Below are positions 49,232 to 56,865 of a stretch of 64,000 nt of DNA, piece by piece. Below the pieces are notes generated by a model. It saw only the letters and a program-made list of their open reading frames with translations, was not told the DNA's origin and made no database searches. Both the position numbers and the translations under genes were made by a program. This stretch comes from LMUY01 sp965198565. Its GTDB lineage: Bacteria > Pseudomonadota > Alphaproteobacteria > Acetobacterales > Acetobacteraceae. The DNA is taken from contig OZ240665.1 in the NCBI GenBank assembly GCA_965198565.1, forward strand, positions 992,001-1,056,000, in the 5' to 3' direction. The stretch's first letter is position 1. Every line of letters begins with the position of its first letter.

Positions 49232-50811
49232 GACGCGCGCTGCTGGCCGCTGCCACCGCCTTTACCTTCGCCACCCCGGCGTTGGCCCAGATAGCGCCGC
49301 CGGGCACCTTGGTGCTGCTGCGCACGATCGACGCCGACAACTACGACCCGGCGCGCTCCACCGCCCGCTCGGCCGGCGAGGTGCTGAACTTCCTGGGCGA
49401 CACGCTCACCACGCTCGACTGGGACATGAAGACGGTGCGCCCCGGCCTGGCCAAGAGCTGGACGGTGAGCCCGGACGGCAAGCTCTACACCTTCAAGCTG
49501 CGCGACGACGTCTCGTTCTGCGACGGACGCAAGATGACGGCCGACGACGTGGTCTACACCATCAAGCGCTTCATCGACCCGGCGACCCACAGCCCCGTCC
49601 GCTGGCGCGCCGGCCCGGTGAAGGACGTGCGCGCGGTGGACCCGACCACGGTGGAATACGAGCTGACCGACCCGTTCAACGAGCTGCCGCTGCAACTCAG
49701 CCTGTTCTTCCTGACCATCGTCGACAAGCACGCGGTGGAGACGATGGGGCCGAATTTCGGCGTGCAGGGCTTCAACGGCACCGGGCCGTTCTGCTGGGAG
49801 TCGTGGACGCCGCGACAGGATTTCGTGCTCAAGAAACACGAGGGCTACAATTGGGGCCCGCCCATCTTCAAGAACCCGAAGCCGCAAGTGGACCGGGTGA
49901 TCTGGCGCGTGATCCCGGACTCGAACACCATCCTGGCGGCGATCCAGTCCGGCCAGGGTGACGCCACGCAATACGTGCCGCCCATCGCGCTGCCGTCGCT
50001 GCGCAACACGCCAGGCATTACGCTGTCGAACCAACCAAACTACTTCTGGGACTATTTCGTCGGCTTCAAGATCGACAAGCCCGCGGTGGACGATCCGGTG
50101 CTGCGCCGGGCGATGGTGATGGCGGTGAACCGCGCCGCGATCGCCAAGGCCGTCTGGTTCGGCGCGGCCACGCCCGCCAACAGCTACCTCAACCCCGCGG
50201 TGCTCGACTTCGATCCTAAGTCGGAACAGGATTTCCCTAAGTTTGATCCTGCCGCCGCGCGCAAGCTGCTCGATGACAACGGCTGGGTGGCAGGCGAGGA
50301 CGGCATCCGCGCCAAGGATGGCGTGCGTGCCTCGTTCACGCTCTACGGCATTAGCGACACCTTGGACGACCGCACCGTCGAAGCCATGCAAGCCGACCTC
50401 AAGCGCATCGGCGTCGAAATGAAAGTGCAGATGTGGGACGCGACCGTGGCTTGGGGCAAGCTCGCGACGCAGGAGTTCGGCGCCTTCATCATGTCCTACC
50501 CCTACGTGTCGGCGAGCGAGGCGCTGAACCTGTATTTCAACTCCTCCAGCACGCCCACGCCCAACCGGATGAACTGGAAGAACAAGCAGACCGACGAGTG
50601 GCTGCTGCAGGCCCGCACGGCGACCGACGACAACGTCAAGCGGGCCGCGCTGGACCATGTGCAGGAGCAGTTGACGGATGCCAGCGTGTGGATCCCGCTG
50701 GTGCGCGAGCAGCTTTGGGTGGTCTCTGGCAAACGTGCCCACGGCGTGCGCGCCTATGGCGGCTACGGGATCGGCATCTACAAGGGCCTGGACATCACGC
50801 TGACTCCGTGA
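49228..50811 (+). CDS. Peptide-type ABC transporter periplasmic binding protein
   Basis: This 527-residue family-5 solute-binding protein has a signal peptide MRRALLAAATAFTFATPALA. Motifs are TVRPGLAKSWTVSPDGKLYT, FKLRDDVSFCDGRKMTADDV, and NGTGPFCWESWTPRQDFVLK (VGTGPY-like). FKIDKPAVDDPVLRRAMVMA marks the hinge. It shares the fold but only modest similarity with the binding protein at 44189, so the two importers probably take different ligands. A strong hairpin at 50853 follows and should end the operon. Confidence 0.93.
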   Translation: MRRALLAAATAFTFATPALAQIAPPGTLVLLRTIDADNYDPARSTARSAGEVLNFLGDTLTTLDWDMKTVRPGLAKSWTVSPDGKLYTFKLRDDVSFCDGRKMTADDVVYTIKRFIDPATHSPVRWRAGPVKDVRAVDPTTVEYELTDPFNELPLQLSLFFLTIVDKHAVETMGPNFGVQGFNGTGPFCWESWTPRQDFVLKKHEGYNWGPPIFKNPKPQVDRVIWRVIPDSNTILAAIQSGQGDATQYVPPIALPSLRNTPGITLSNQPNYFWDYFVGFKIDKPAVDDPVLRRAMVMAVNRAAIAKAVWFGAATPANSYLNPAVLDFDPKSEQDFPKFDPAAARKLLDDNGWVAGEDGIRAKDGVRASFTLYGISDTLDDRTVEAMQADLKRIGVEMKVQMWDATVAWGKLATQEFGAFIMSYPYVSASEALNLYFNSSSTPTPNRMNWKNKQTDEWLLQARTATDDNVKRAALDHVQEQLTDASVWIPLVREQLWVVSGKRAHGVRAYGGYGIGIYKGLDITLTP

Positions 50812-50852
50812 CCCGCAGGGCCATCTCGTATACGTCGTCATAGTCATAGTCA

Positions 50853-50879
50853 CCCTCTCCCGTAAAGCACGGGAGAGGG
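50853..50879. terminator. Strong palindrome between convergent operons
   Basis: CCCTCTCCCGT and ACGGGAGAGGG form an eleven-pair perfect stem with a five-base loop AAAGC. It belongs to the CCCTCTCCC/GGGAGAGGG repeat family but lacks the GGGGTGAGGG tail. It lies 42 bases after the binding-protein stop and 21 bases after the end of the lpxL-like gene on the other strand, so it can serve both as a terminator. Confidence 0.6.
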
Positions 50880-50899
50880 AGATATCCATCCCGGAACGG

Positions 50900-51805
50900 T
50901 CAAGTCCGAGCTTGCGACCGATACAGCTCCTTCGGCCAGCGCCGGTGCATCCAGAGCCAGCTTTCCGGCCGCGCGCGGATCCAGCGTTCCAGCGTGTCGT
51001 TGACCGCCTGGGTCACGGCCAGGAGGTCCGCCCGGCTGTCGCCCGATTGCGGCAAGGCCAGCGGCGGCTCGCACACCAGGCGAAAGCGCGCCGGGCCGAT
51101 GCGGATGACATAGCCGGGGATGACCGGGCAACGGAACCGGAGCGCCAGCAGGGCCAGCGCCGGAGCAGTCATCGCCGGGCGGCCGAACAGCCGGGCCTCG
51201 ATGCCGTCGTTCATCTTCTGGTCCATCAGCAGGCCCAGGATGCCGCCCGCCCGCAGATGCGACACCGCCTGCCGCGCGCCCACCGCGCCTTTCGGGAACA
51301 TCGGCATCTCCGCGCGCAAACCCTGTTGACGGAGCGAGCGGATCAGGGCGTCCACCTCGGGGTTGGCGGCGGCGCGGAACATGGAGGCGAACGGCACGCC
51401 GGCGGCGGCGCAGGCGAGCGGCAGCATCTCCCAGTTGCCGATATGGCCGGAGAAGAAGATGCCCGGCCCGCCACGCGCCAGCACCGCCAGATGCTCCGCC
51501 CCCTCGCCCTCCCAACCCGGGCCGGACGGCGTATCGCGCTGGAGCGCTGCCAGGTGCGGGAACTCGCCTACGGTGCGGCCCAGATTGTCCCATGCGCCGC
51601 GGATCACCCGTTGCCGCCCCGCCGCGTCCAGGCCGGGGAGGGCCATGCGCAGGTTGGTGTCCGCCACGCGCGAGACCGGGAGGGCCGGGCCGATGGTGCG
51701 CGCCACGGCGCCGCCGAGGTCGGAGGCGCGGCGCGGGCCCAGGCTGCGGAACAGCGCGAGGCCAAACCGGGCGGCGGCGGCTTCGAGCCGGAACAGCCAG
51801 CTCAC
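50900..51805 (-). CDS. LpxL/HtrB-family lauroyl acyltransferase-like protein
   Basis: From the GTG at 51805 (GTGA overlap with lpxK) this is a 301-residue protein. The acyltransferase motif HxxxxE is HIGNWE in GIFFSGHIGNWEMLPLACAA, followed by FRAAANPEVDALIRSLR and LLMDQKMNDGIEARLFGRPA. RARPESWLWMHRRWPKELYR is the C-terminal signature (HRRW). It adds a secondary fatty acid to Kdo-lipid A at the inner membrane. Whether it is the LpxL or LpxM type cannot be told. It is the last gene of the lipid A operon. Confidence 0.88.
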   Translation of the reverse strand: MSWLFRLEAAAARFGLALFRSLGPRRASDLGGAVARTIGPALPVSRVADTNLRMALPGLDAAGRQRVIRGAWDNLGRTVGEFPHLAALQRDTPSGPGWEGEGAEHLAVLARGGPGIFFSGHIGNWEMLPLACAAAGVPFASMFRAAANPEVDALIRSLRQQGLRAEMPMFPKGAVGARQAVSHLRAGGILGLLMDQKMNDGIEARLFGRPAMTAPALALLALRFRCPVIPGYVIRIGPARFRLVCEPPLALPQSGDSRADLLAVTQAVNDTLERWIRARPESWLWMHRRWPKELYRSQART

Positions 51806-52755
51806 GCCAGGCCGCCGAGCAGGGCCGCGAGCGCGGCTTCGTCGTGCCATTGCAGGCGAACGTCGATCACCCTCACTTCGGCATGCCAGGCAGGCGGCAG
51901 GCGGGCGGCGTCCTTCGCCGTGGTGACCAGCGTGGCACCCAATTCGGCCGCAAGCTGGCGCAACCGCTCCAGCTCGGCGGGGCGGAACCGGTGATGGTCC
52001 GGAAAGGCCTGCGTGCCCGCGACCACGGCGCCGGATTGCGCGACGGTGGCGAAGAACTTCTCGGGCCGCCCGATCCCGGCAAATGCCAACGCACGCACCC
52101 CGTCCAGGCGAGCACCGCAAGGCTCCAGCCGCGCCCGCAGCACGGGCAATTCCGGCGGCAGGGCGGCCAAGGCGCCGAATTCGTCGGGGCCGATCAGCAC
52201 GGCGGCGCGGCAGCGGGCGGCGGCGGCGGCCACGGTCTCGCGCAGCGGCCCCGCGGGCAACACCCGGCCATTGCCGAACCCCGCGCCGCCATCCACCACC
52301 AGGAGCGAGACGTCCTTGACCAGCCCGGGGTTCTGCAATCCGTCGTCCATCACCAACGCCGTGGCGCCGGCGGCCACGGCAGCGCGCGCGGCGGCGGCCC
52401 GATCCGCTGCCACATAGGTCGGCGCCACGGCTGCTAGCAGCAGCGCCTCGTCCCCCACCTCGGCTGCCGTGTGCCGCGGCGAGACCAGCGTGACCCCGCG
52501 CGCTTGCCCGCCATAGCCGCGGGTGAGGAACGCCACGCGCGCGCCGCTCGCCAGCAGCCGGCGGCCGAAATCCAGCGCCAGGGTGGTCTTCCCGGCCCCG
52601 CCGACGCCCACGTTGCCGCAGCACAGCACCTTGGCCGGCGCGCGCCAGCCCGGCCGCGCCACGCGCCGGGCCGTGCTTTGCGCCACCAGCCGTCCCGCCG
52701 GGGCGAGCGCGCGGGCCAGCCAGCCGTCGTCCTGCCAGAACGCGGGCGGGCGCAT
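51802..52755 (-). CDS. lpxK: Tetraacyldisaccharide 4'-kinase
   Basis: This 317-residue inner-membrane kinase phosphorylates the lipid A disaccharide at the 4' position. It has an N-terminal hydrophobic/amphipathic region, the P-loop GNVGVGGAGKTTLALDFG, LTRGYGGQARGVTLV, the Walker B-like LVMDDGLQNPGL, and FAGIGRPEKFFATV and FPDHHRFRPAELERL. All are family signatures. It overlaps waaA by one base and the acyltransferase by four. Confidence 0.95.
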   Translation of the reverse strand: MRPPAFWQDDGWLARALAPAGRLVAQSTARRVARPGWRAPAKVLCCGNVGVGGAGKTTLALDFGRRLLASGARVAFLTRGYGGQARGVTLVSPRHTAAEVGDEALLLAAVAPTYVAADRAAAARAAVAAGATALVMDDGLQNPGLVKDVSLLVVDGGAGFGNGRVLPAGPLRETVAAAAARCRAAVLIGPDEFGALAALPPELPVLRARLEPCGARLDGVRALAFAGIGRPEKFFATVAQSGAVVAGTQAFPDHHRFRPAELERLRQLAAELGATLVTTAKDAARLPPAWHAEVRVIDVRLQWHDEAALAALLGGLA

Positions 52756-54008
52756 CAGCCGGCCATCGCCAGCAGCGCGGCGGCGGCGCGGGCAGGCAGG
52801 TCGGCGTCGGCATTGGCGACGGACTGGCCCGCCTGCCCGCGCCGCCGGGTCGCCGCCGGGTCCTGCAGGGCGGCATCCACCCAGGCCGCCAGCGCCGCCT
52901 CGTCCGCCACGGTGGCGAGCGCGCCCGCCGCGGCGAGGGCGGTGGCTGCATCCGCCTGGTTGGCCATGTCCGGCCCGCCCGCCAGCGCACAGCCGAGCCG
53001 CGCCGGTTCGAGCGGATTTTGTCCGCCGCCGCCCGCCAGGCTCTTGCCCACGAACACGGCGGGGAACAGCCGATATAGCAGGCCCAATTCGCCCAGGCGG
53101 TCTGCCAGCCATAGCTCGCCGGGCGCCGGGTCTTGCTCGGCCCCACGCCGCCGCGCCCCGAGCTCCTGCGCCAGCGCCGGGCCCCGCTCCGGGTGGCGTG
53201 GCGCGATCGCGGTGACCAGCCCCGGATAGCGCGGCAGCAGGCGGCGATGCACCGCGGCGGCAATCTGCTCCTCGCCCGGATGCGTGCTGGCGGCGAGCCA
53301 GCGCGGGGCGTCGGCCAGCAACGCGGCCAGGCGGGCGAGTTCCGCCGGGTCGGCTGGCAGGGGGGGTGCGGCGAACTTCAGGTTGCCCGGCGCCGACACC
53401 TCCCGCGCCCCAAGCGTGCGGAACCGCGCCGCATCCGCCTCCGACTGGGCCCACACCTGCTCGAACACGCCCACCACGCGCCGGGCAAACCCCGGGGCAC
53501 GCGCCCACCCAGCCCGGCTGCCCTCTGACAGCCGCCCGTTCAGCAGCATCACCCGCACGCCGCGGCGCTGGCAGCCGAGCAGCAGGTTGGGCCACAGCTC
53601 GCTTTCGACGAAGGCCGCCGCGTCGGGGCGCCAGCCGTCCAGGAACCGCCCCACCCAGCGCGGCACGTCCAGCGGGATGAAGCGGTGCAAAACGCCGGGG
53701 CAGCGCTGCTGCAGCAACTCGGCCGAGGTGAGCGTCCCGGTGGTCATCAGCACGGTGGCGCCTTGCGCCTGCAGCGCCTCCAGCACCGGGATGGCCGACA
53801 CGGTCTCCCCCACGCTTGCGGCATGGAGCCAGATCAGCCGGCCCGGCGGCCGCGCACTCGCCAGGCCGCGGCGCTCGCCCAAGCGCGCCGCCAGCTCCTT
53901 GCCGCGACCGACCCGGCGTCGCAGCAGCAGGTTCAATCCCGGCTCCGCTGCCGTCGCCGCCGCGCGCCAGGCCAGCGCCAAGGCCGCACCGCCGGCCGCG
54001 CCGCTCAT
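52755..54008 (-). CDS. waaA: 3-Deoxy-D-manno-octulosonic acid (Kdo) transferase
   Basis: This 417-residue GT30 enzyme adds Kdo from CMP-Kdo to lipid IVA. Motifs are LIWLHAASVGETVSAIPVLE (the catalytic Glu is in SVGE), VLMTTGTLTSAELLQQRCPG, VESELWPNLLLGCQRRGVRV, and SAPGNLKFAAPPL. FVGKSLAGGGGQNPLEPARL is the C-terminal donor-site signature. It starts at the ATG at 54008, overlapping the stop of the DUF374 gene. Confidence 0.95.
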   Translation of the reverse strand: MSGAAGGAALALAWRAAATAAEPGLNLLLRRRVGRGKELAARLGERRGLASARPPGRLIWLHAASVGETVSAIPVLEALQAQGATVLMTTGTLTSAELLQQRCPGVLHRFIPLDVPRWVGRFLDGWRPDAAAFVESELWPNLLLGCQRRGVRVMLLNGRLSEGSRAGWARAPGFARRVVGVFEQVWAQSEADAARFRTLGAREVSAPGNLKFAAPPLPADPAELARLAALLADAPRWLAASTHPGEEQIAAAVHRRLLPRYPGLVTAIAPRHPERGPALAQELGARRRGAEQDPAPGELWLADRLGELGLLYRLFPAVFVGKSLAGGGGQNPLEPARLGCALAGGPDMANQADAATALAAAGALATVADEAALAAWVDAALQDPAATRRRGQAGQSVANADADLPARAAAALLAMAG

Positions 54009-54715
54009 CGCGCGCCACACAGCGCATCGGCCTGGTCCGCCACCTGGCTCAGCGCCGCCGCCAGCGCGGGGATCGACGCCTCCCAGCCCGCTCGCTCCAC
54101 CGCGAGCGGCGCACCGCACACGATCACCCCCCGGCCGAACGGCAGCGGCAAGCACATCCGGTCCCAGCTTGGCAGCACCCAGTGGCGGCTGGTCTGCGCC
54201 CCCACGGGGACGATCGGGGCGCCCGACAGCGCGGCGATCTGCGCCACGCCCGGTGCGGCTTGGCGGCGCGGGCCGCGCGGCCCATCCGGCGTGATCAACA
54301 CGTGCTCGCCGGCCTCGAGCTCCGCCAGCAGCGCCCGCACGCCGGCCGCGCCGCCCTTTTGCGCCATGTCCCGCGCCGACCGGGTCTTGGACGAGGAGCC
54401 ATGCACCACCTGCACGCCGAAGCGCCGCACCACGGCGGCGATGAACCGCCCGTCGCGATGCCGGCTCACCAGCACCCGCGGCGTCCCCCGTGCACCCTGC
54501 CGCCGCATATGGACCCAGAGCGGCGGGATCAGCGCCAGCCGCTCATGCCAGAACGCGACGATGATGGGCCGGCCAGCCACCGCCTGGGCGACATGCTGGT
54601 CGCCAACCACGCGCCAACGGGTCGTTCGCAACGCCAGATACAGATAGACGCCCACCAGGGAAGCAACGGCCGATTGGACCAAGGCACTGCGGCCAAACCG
54701 TTTCACTGAAGGCAT
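54005..54715 (-). CDS. DUF374 lysophospholipid acyltransferase-like protein
   Basis: This 236-residue protein has an N-terminal membrane segment (LVQSAVASLVGVYLYLAL) and the DUF374 acyltransferase motifs IIVAFWHERLALIPPLWVHM (HxxR-like), VLVSRHRDGRFIAAVVRRFG, and VLITPDGPRGPRRQAAPGVA. The last is the acyl-acceptor loop. In alphaproteobacteria this protein sits beside waaA and lpxK and may add a further acyl chain to lipid A or to a related lipid; the exact product is not established. It is the first gene of the operon. Confidence 0.85.
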   Translation of the reverse strand: MPSVKRFGRSALVQSAVASLVGVYLYLALRTTRWRVVGDQHVAQAVAGRPIIVAFWHERLALIPPLWVHMRRQGARGTPRVLVSRHRDGRFIAAVVRRFGVQVVHGSSSKTRSARDMAQKGGAAGVRALLAELEAGEHVLITPDGPRGPRRQAAPGVAQIAALSGAPIVPVGAQTSRHWVLPSWDRMCLPLPFGRGVIVCGAPLAVERAGWEASIPALAAALSQVADQADALCGAR

Positions 54716-54769
54716 CCGCTCATGGCAGCGGCGGGTAGCATGGGCCGGGCGCGGCTGCGAGAGCGGCGG

Positions 54770-54819
54770 GCCTCGTTGGCTGCCACCCCGTGCAGCCTAG
54801 TTGGCTGCCGCCCTGTGGA
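54770..54819. repeat. Imperfect 25-base tandem repeat, two copies
   Basis: GCCTCGTTGGCTGCCACCCC followed by GTGCA (54770-54794), and GCCTAGTTGGCTGCCGCCCT followed by GTGGA (54795-54819), match at 21 of 25 positions. They lie in the gap between the DUF374 acyltransferase gene and the hypothetical gene at 54831, upstream of the lipid A operon. Confidence 0.7.
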
Positions 54820-54830
54820 ACGGAGCGGGG

Positions 54831-55190
54831 CTAGCCGCGCCGGCGGGTGGGAGCCATGCAGTCGGCCAGCACCGCCAGAACCTCGCCCATGGTCTTGAAG
54901 CGACCCAGGTCCCTGCCGTCGCGGGTGCGCCAGACGCTGATCTGGGCACCCTGCCGCACCGCGCCCCAGGCCGCCCAAGGCGCATTGGCGGGATAGATGC
55001 TGGCGTATTCGCCCACGTCCGGCGGGTCGCCTTCCGCACGCTTGTGGATGGACAAGCGAAGTCCCCCACAGTCCTGCGCCTCCCAGTGCATCACTTCGAG
55101 GCGGTCCTTCGCCGTGAAGACGTGAGCTGTTACTTCCCGCTTGGGGAAGGCAATGATCATAGCGCTCGTGGTCGAGAGGTCGGCAGACAT
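54831..55190 (-). CDS. Hypothetical protein
   Basis: From the ATG at 55190, behind GGGGAG, this is a 119-residue soluble protein (an upstream ATG at 55241 lacks a ribosome site). It begins MSADLSTTSAMIIAFPKREV and continues with VFTAKDRLEVMHWEAQDCGG and YASIYPANAPWAAWGAVRQG. The N-terminal II-x-FP-K/R-R element resembles the AQIIPFPRRP start of the protein at 63748. The body looks like a compact beta-rich fold ending in a basic tail (MAPTRRRG). The family is unknown. Confidence 0.55.
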   Translation of the reverse strand: MSADLSTTSAMIIAFPKREVTAHVFTAKDRLEVMHWEAQDCGGLRLSIHKRAEGDPPDVGEYASIYPANAPWAAWGAVRQGAQISVWRTRDGRDLGRFKTMGEVLAVLADCMAPTRRRG

Positions 55191-55300
55191 GATACGCTCC
55201 CCGGCACTGCTGCGAGGTACATAGAACAAAGGCTGGTTCACGGGAACGTGTTATTCGTTTACAGTGCAAGAAACTCACTGGAAGCGGCGTTAGGGCCACA

Positions 55301-55366
55301 GTCAGTGGAAGGTGCCGCTGGTCGCCCAACACCCGACGCCTAAAGTTTTACAGCACCACCACTGAC
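55301..55366. repeat. Imperfect inverted repeat
   Basis: GTCAGTGG (55301-55308) and CCACTGAC (55359-55366) are perfect complements. The adjoining GGTGCCGCTG and CAGCACCACC extend the pairing imperfectly, leaving a loop of about 30 bases. It lies in the 260-base gap between the hypothetical gene and the alpha/beta hydrolase, which otherwise shows no gene. It could be a regulatory hairpin or a decayed small repeat element. Confidence 0.45.
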
Positions 55367-55451
55367 ATGGCTGCTCTCGGATTCACGGCTCCATTTGCAA
55401 GTAGATCGTTTCATCTTCGTGCAGAGAGTAATCGCAAGCAAGGTCCCCGCC

Positions 55452-56333
55452 ATGAAGCACGTCACCGCCGGAGTGTTGAGCGTCGCCCTGCAGGAGTATG
55501 GCCCCGCGGACGGCTCTCCCATCGTGCTGCTGCACGGCTTCCCCTACGACGTGCACAGCTACCAGGCCGTCGCCCCGGCGCTGGCGGCGTTGGGCCATCG
55601 GGTGTTCGTCCCATTCCTGCGCGGCTACGGCGCCACGCGTTTTCTGGACCCGGCAACTCCACGCTCCGGCGAGCAAGCCGCCCTCGGGCTCGACCTGCTG
55701 GCCCTCATGGATGCCCTGGGTCTGCGGCAAGCCGTGCTGGCCGGCTATGACTGGGGCGGGCGCGCCGCGTGCGTAGTGGCGGCGCTATGGCCAGACCGGG
55801 TGCGCGGCTTGGTGACCTGCAACGGCTACAACATCCAGACCATCGCCACCGGCAACCACCCGGCCGAACCCGAGCAAGAGCATAGGCTGTGGTATCAGTA
55901 TTATCTGCACGGCGAGCGCGGCGTGGCGGGACTTACCGCCCATCGCGCCGCCTTCGCCCAGTTGTTGTGGCGGCTGTGGTCGCCCAGTTGGGCCTTCACC
56001 GAGGAGACGTTCGCCCGCACCGCCGCGGCGTTCGACAACCCGGATTTCGTGCCCGTCGTGGTGCACTCCTACCGGCATCGCTTCGGCCTGGTGCCGAGCG
56101 ACCCGGCGGCCATCGCCACGGAGCAGCGCTTGGCCGCCCAACCAGCGATCGGCGTTCCCGCCATCAACCTGCATGGCGCCGAGGACGGCGTGGCGCCGCG
56201 GCAAGGCTCGCTCGCCAGCGCGCGCCACTTCACGGGGCACTACGAGCGCCGCGAGCTGCCCGGCATCGGTCACAATGTGCCGCAGGAGGCGCCCGCCGCG
56301 TTTGTTGAAGCCGTGCGGGACCTCGCCGGGTAG
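55452..56333 (+). CDS. Alpha/beta hydrolase with an Asp nucleophile (epoxide hydrolase/dehalogenase type)
   Basis: From the ATG at 55452 this is a 293-residue soluble enzyme. The nucleophile elbow is AGYDWGGRAACVVA with Asp in place of Ser, as in epoxide hydrolases and haloalkane dehalogenases. The oxyanion loop is VLLHGFPYDVHSYQ, the acid is in LHGAEDGVAP, and the catalytic His is in ELPGIGHNVPQEAP. A lid domain spans about residues 130-215. The substrate is unknown. An upstream in-frame start at 55395 is possible. Confidence 0.82.
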   Translation: MKHVTAGVLSVALQEYGPADGSPIVLLHGFPYDVHSYQAVAPALAALGHRVFVPFLRGYGATRFLDPATPRSGEQAALGLDLLALMDALGLRQAVLAGYDWGGRAACVVAALWPDRVRGLVTCNGYNIQTIATGNHPAEPEQEHRLWYQYYLHGERGVAGLTAHRAAFAQLLWRLWSPSWAFTEETFARTAAAFDNPDFVPVVVHSYRHRFGLVPSDPAAIATEQRLAAQPAIGVPAINLHGAEDGVAPRQGSLASARHFTGHYERRELPGIGHNVPQEAPAAFVEAVRDLAG

Positions 56334-56385
56334 CTGCCTGCCGCCGCCCTGCGTTCAGCCGAGACACCGCGGAGACCGCTCAGCC

Positions 56386-56865
56386 ATGGACAAGATTTCG
56401 GCCGCCCTGCTTTCCAGTTCCGCCGTCATCGCGGCTGCGGTCATCGGCGGGCGCCACGCGCCGAGCCCGCAGCATCCGCGCACGGCGCTCTGGTATGCCA
56501 AGCTGAACAAGCCGGGCTTCACGCCGCCTGGGCCGGTGTTCGGCGGCGCCTGGTCGGCGCTTTATCCGCTGCTGGGCTGGGCCGGCTACCGCCTGCTCGC
56601 CAAGCCGCCGAGCCCGCAGCGCACCGTGGCGGTCGCTGCCTGGGGCGCCAATGTCGCCGGGGTGGCGCTGCATCCCTACCTGTTCTTCGGCCGCAAGGAG
56701 CTGGGCCCCGCGCTGGCCGAACTCACCGTCGAGACTGCGGCAGCCATCGCGCTGGTGGCGGCCGCCTCCCGCGTCGACCGGAGCGTGGCGCTGGCGCAGG
56801 TGCCGCTGGCGCTGTGGACGGCGTTTGCCGACCTGCTGAACGAGGAGGTGTGGCGGCGGAACTAG
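56386..56865 (+). CDS. tspO: TspO/MBR family membrane protein
   Basis: This 159-residue, five-helix protein has the TspO signature WYAKLNKPGFTPPGPVFGG followed by AWSALYPLLGWAGYR (KPxFxPPxxVF--W--LY--MG). The second helical region AAWGANVAGVALHPYLFFGRK is also typical. TspO proteins bind porphyrins and sterol-like molecules in the outer or inner membrane and influence tetrapyrrole and stress responses. A link to the hopanoid genes of this window is conceivable but unproven. Its stop overlaps the convergent YifB stop in CTAG at 56862-56865. Confidence 0.85.
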   Translation: MDKISAALLSSSAVIAAAVIGGRHAPSPQHPRTALWYAKLNKPGFTPPGPVFGGAWSALYPLLGWAGYRLLAKPPSPQRTVAVAAWGANVAGVALHPYLFFGRKELGPALAELTVETAAAIALVAAASRVDRSVALAQVPLALWTAFADLLNEEVWRRN

